NCBI GenBank assembly: GCA_020430865.1
Contig: JAGQIY010000626.1
Location: 1-5,657 of the forward strand
Direction: 5' to 3'
DNA: 5,657 nucleotides
Source of the DNA: Myxococcales bacterium
GTDB taxonomy: Bacteria > Myxococcota > Polyangia > Polyangiales > Polyangiaceae
A program made the position numbers and the translations under genes. Numbering within the stretch: the first letter of the stretch is position 1; each line of letters begins with the position of its first letter. Shown here piece after piece: positions 5,474-5,657 of this stretch. Under the pieces are notes generated by a model that saw nothing but the letters and a program-made list of their open reading frames with translations, was not told where the DNA came from and did not search any database.

Positions 5474-5479
5474 CACGCG

Positions 5480-5657
5480 ATGAACACGCCGAAGGAGAAC
5501 CGTATCTGGACCATCGTCCGCCAGGCCTACGAGACCGCCAGGACCCAGCGTCAGCTGTGGCTGTTCGGGCTGTTCGCCGCTGGAGCCGGGGGGGTGAACA
5601 TCAAGGGCCCTGCGGACTCCGCGCCCGAGTGGGTGCTGTATGCGATCGTCGCCGCGA
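5480..5657 (+). CDS. probable membrane protein, partial (3' end beyond window)
   Basis: Fifty-nine codons are visible from ATG 5480, behind a strong AAGGAG site. The protein begins with a charged, amphipathic segment (MNTPKENRIWTIVRQAYETA) with no Sec-type signal peptide. A hydrophobic stretch LWLFGLFAAGAG (about residues 26-37) follows, then a polar loop, and a second hydrophobic run starts at WVLYAIVAA (about 51-59). This resembles the N-terminus of polytopic membrane proteins that open with a short cytoplasmic helix followed by a WLFG-type first helix. That comparison is from memory and weak. No function can be assigned from the visible part. Confidence 0.75.
   Translation, partial: MNTPKENRIWTIVRQAYETARTQRQLWLFGLFAAGAGGVNIKGPADSAPEWVLYAIVAA

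Larger units (their letters stand above)
5314..5479 (+). promoter_or_regulatory. intergenic region upstream of partial 3' gene
   Basis: This 166-bp gap holds an inverted repeat AGCCGCG/CGCGGCT (5356-5362/5386-5392) around a 23-nt AT-richer centre, a CGAAC-N16-GTCA arrangement (5361-5385) loosely like an ECF-sigma promoter, and a leader hairpin at 5431-5461. No T-tailed terminator for lipoprotein 2 is visible. Promoter assignment is tentative. Confidence 0.4.

Overview
The window looks like a chromosomal stretch from a high-GC Gram-negative bacterium, most likely a myxobacterium (Myxococcota, Polyangia-like). This is an inference. The basis is the GC-rich codon use, strong G/C at third positions, and two secreted lipoproteins that join Cys-rich modules to long Gly/Ser/Thr-rich linkers, an architecture I associate with that group. 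I see no rRNA, tRNA, CRISPR array, insertion sequence or phage gene.

Layout, left to right. (1) A minus-strand alpha/beta hydrolase with a cysteine in the nucleophile elbow starts at 793 and runs off the left edge without a stop. (2) A 207-bp divergent intergenic region (794-1000) holds a perfect 7-bp-arm palindrome and a long near-perfect 37-nt hairpin just before the next ribosome binding site. (3) A plus-strand lipoprotein (1001-1741) has a duplicated four-Cys module and a Gly-rich tail. (4) Convergent to it, only 16 bp away, is a minus-strand polytopic membrane protein of unknown function (2696-1758). (5) Divergent from that, across 143 bp, is a plus-strand stand-alone FMN/Fe-S glutamate synthase-type enzyme with an N-terminal membrane hairpin (2840-4468). 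(6) 56 bp downstream on the same strand is a second lipoprotein (4525-5313) with an 18-bp tandem repeat and an array of about five Cys-rich units. (7) After 166 bp with an RNA-hairpin candidate, a partial plus-strand gene, probably encoding a membrane protein, starts at 5480 and runs off the right edge.

The genes do not form a recognisable pathway. Strands alternate, so most are probably separate transcription units. The exceptions are the glutamate synthase-like gene and the second lipoprotein, which could share a transcript. The common theme is the cell envelope: two lipoproteins, one polytopic membrane protein, one membrane-anchored redox enzyme and one probable membrane protein. I found no convincing new defence, mobile or biosynthetic system. 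The least ordinary items are the 949-985 hairpin and the Cys-repeat architecture of the two lipoproteins.
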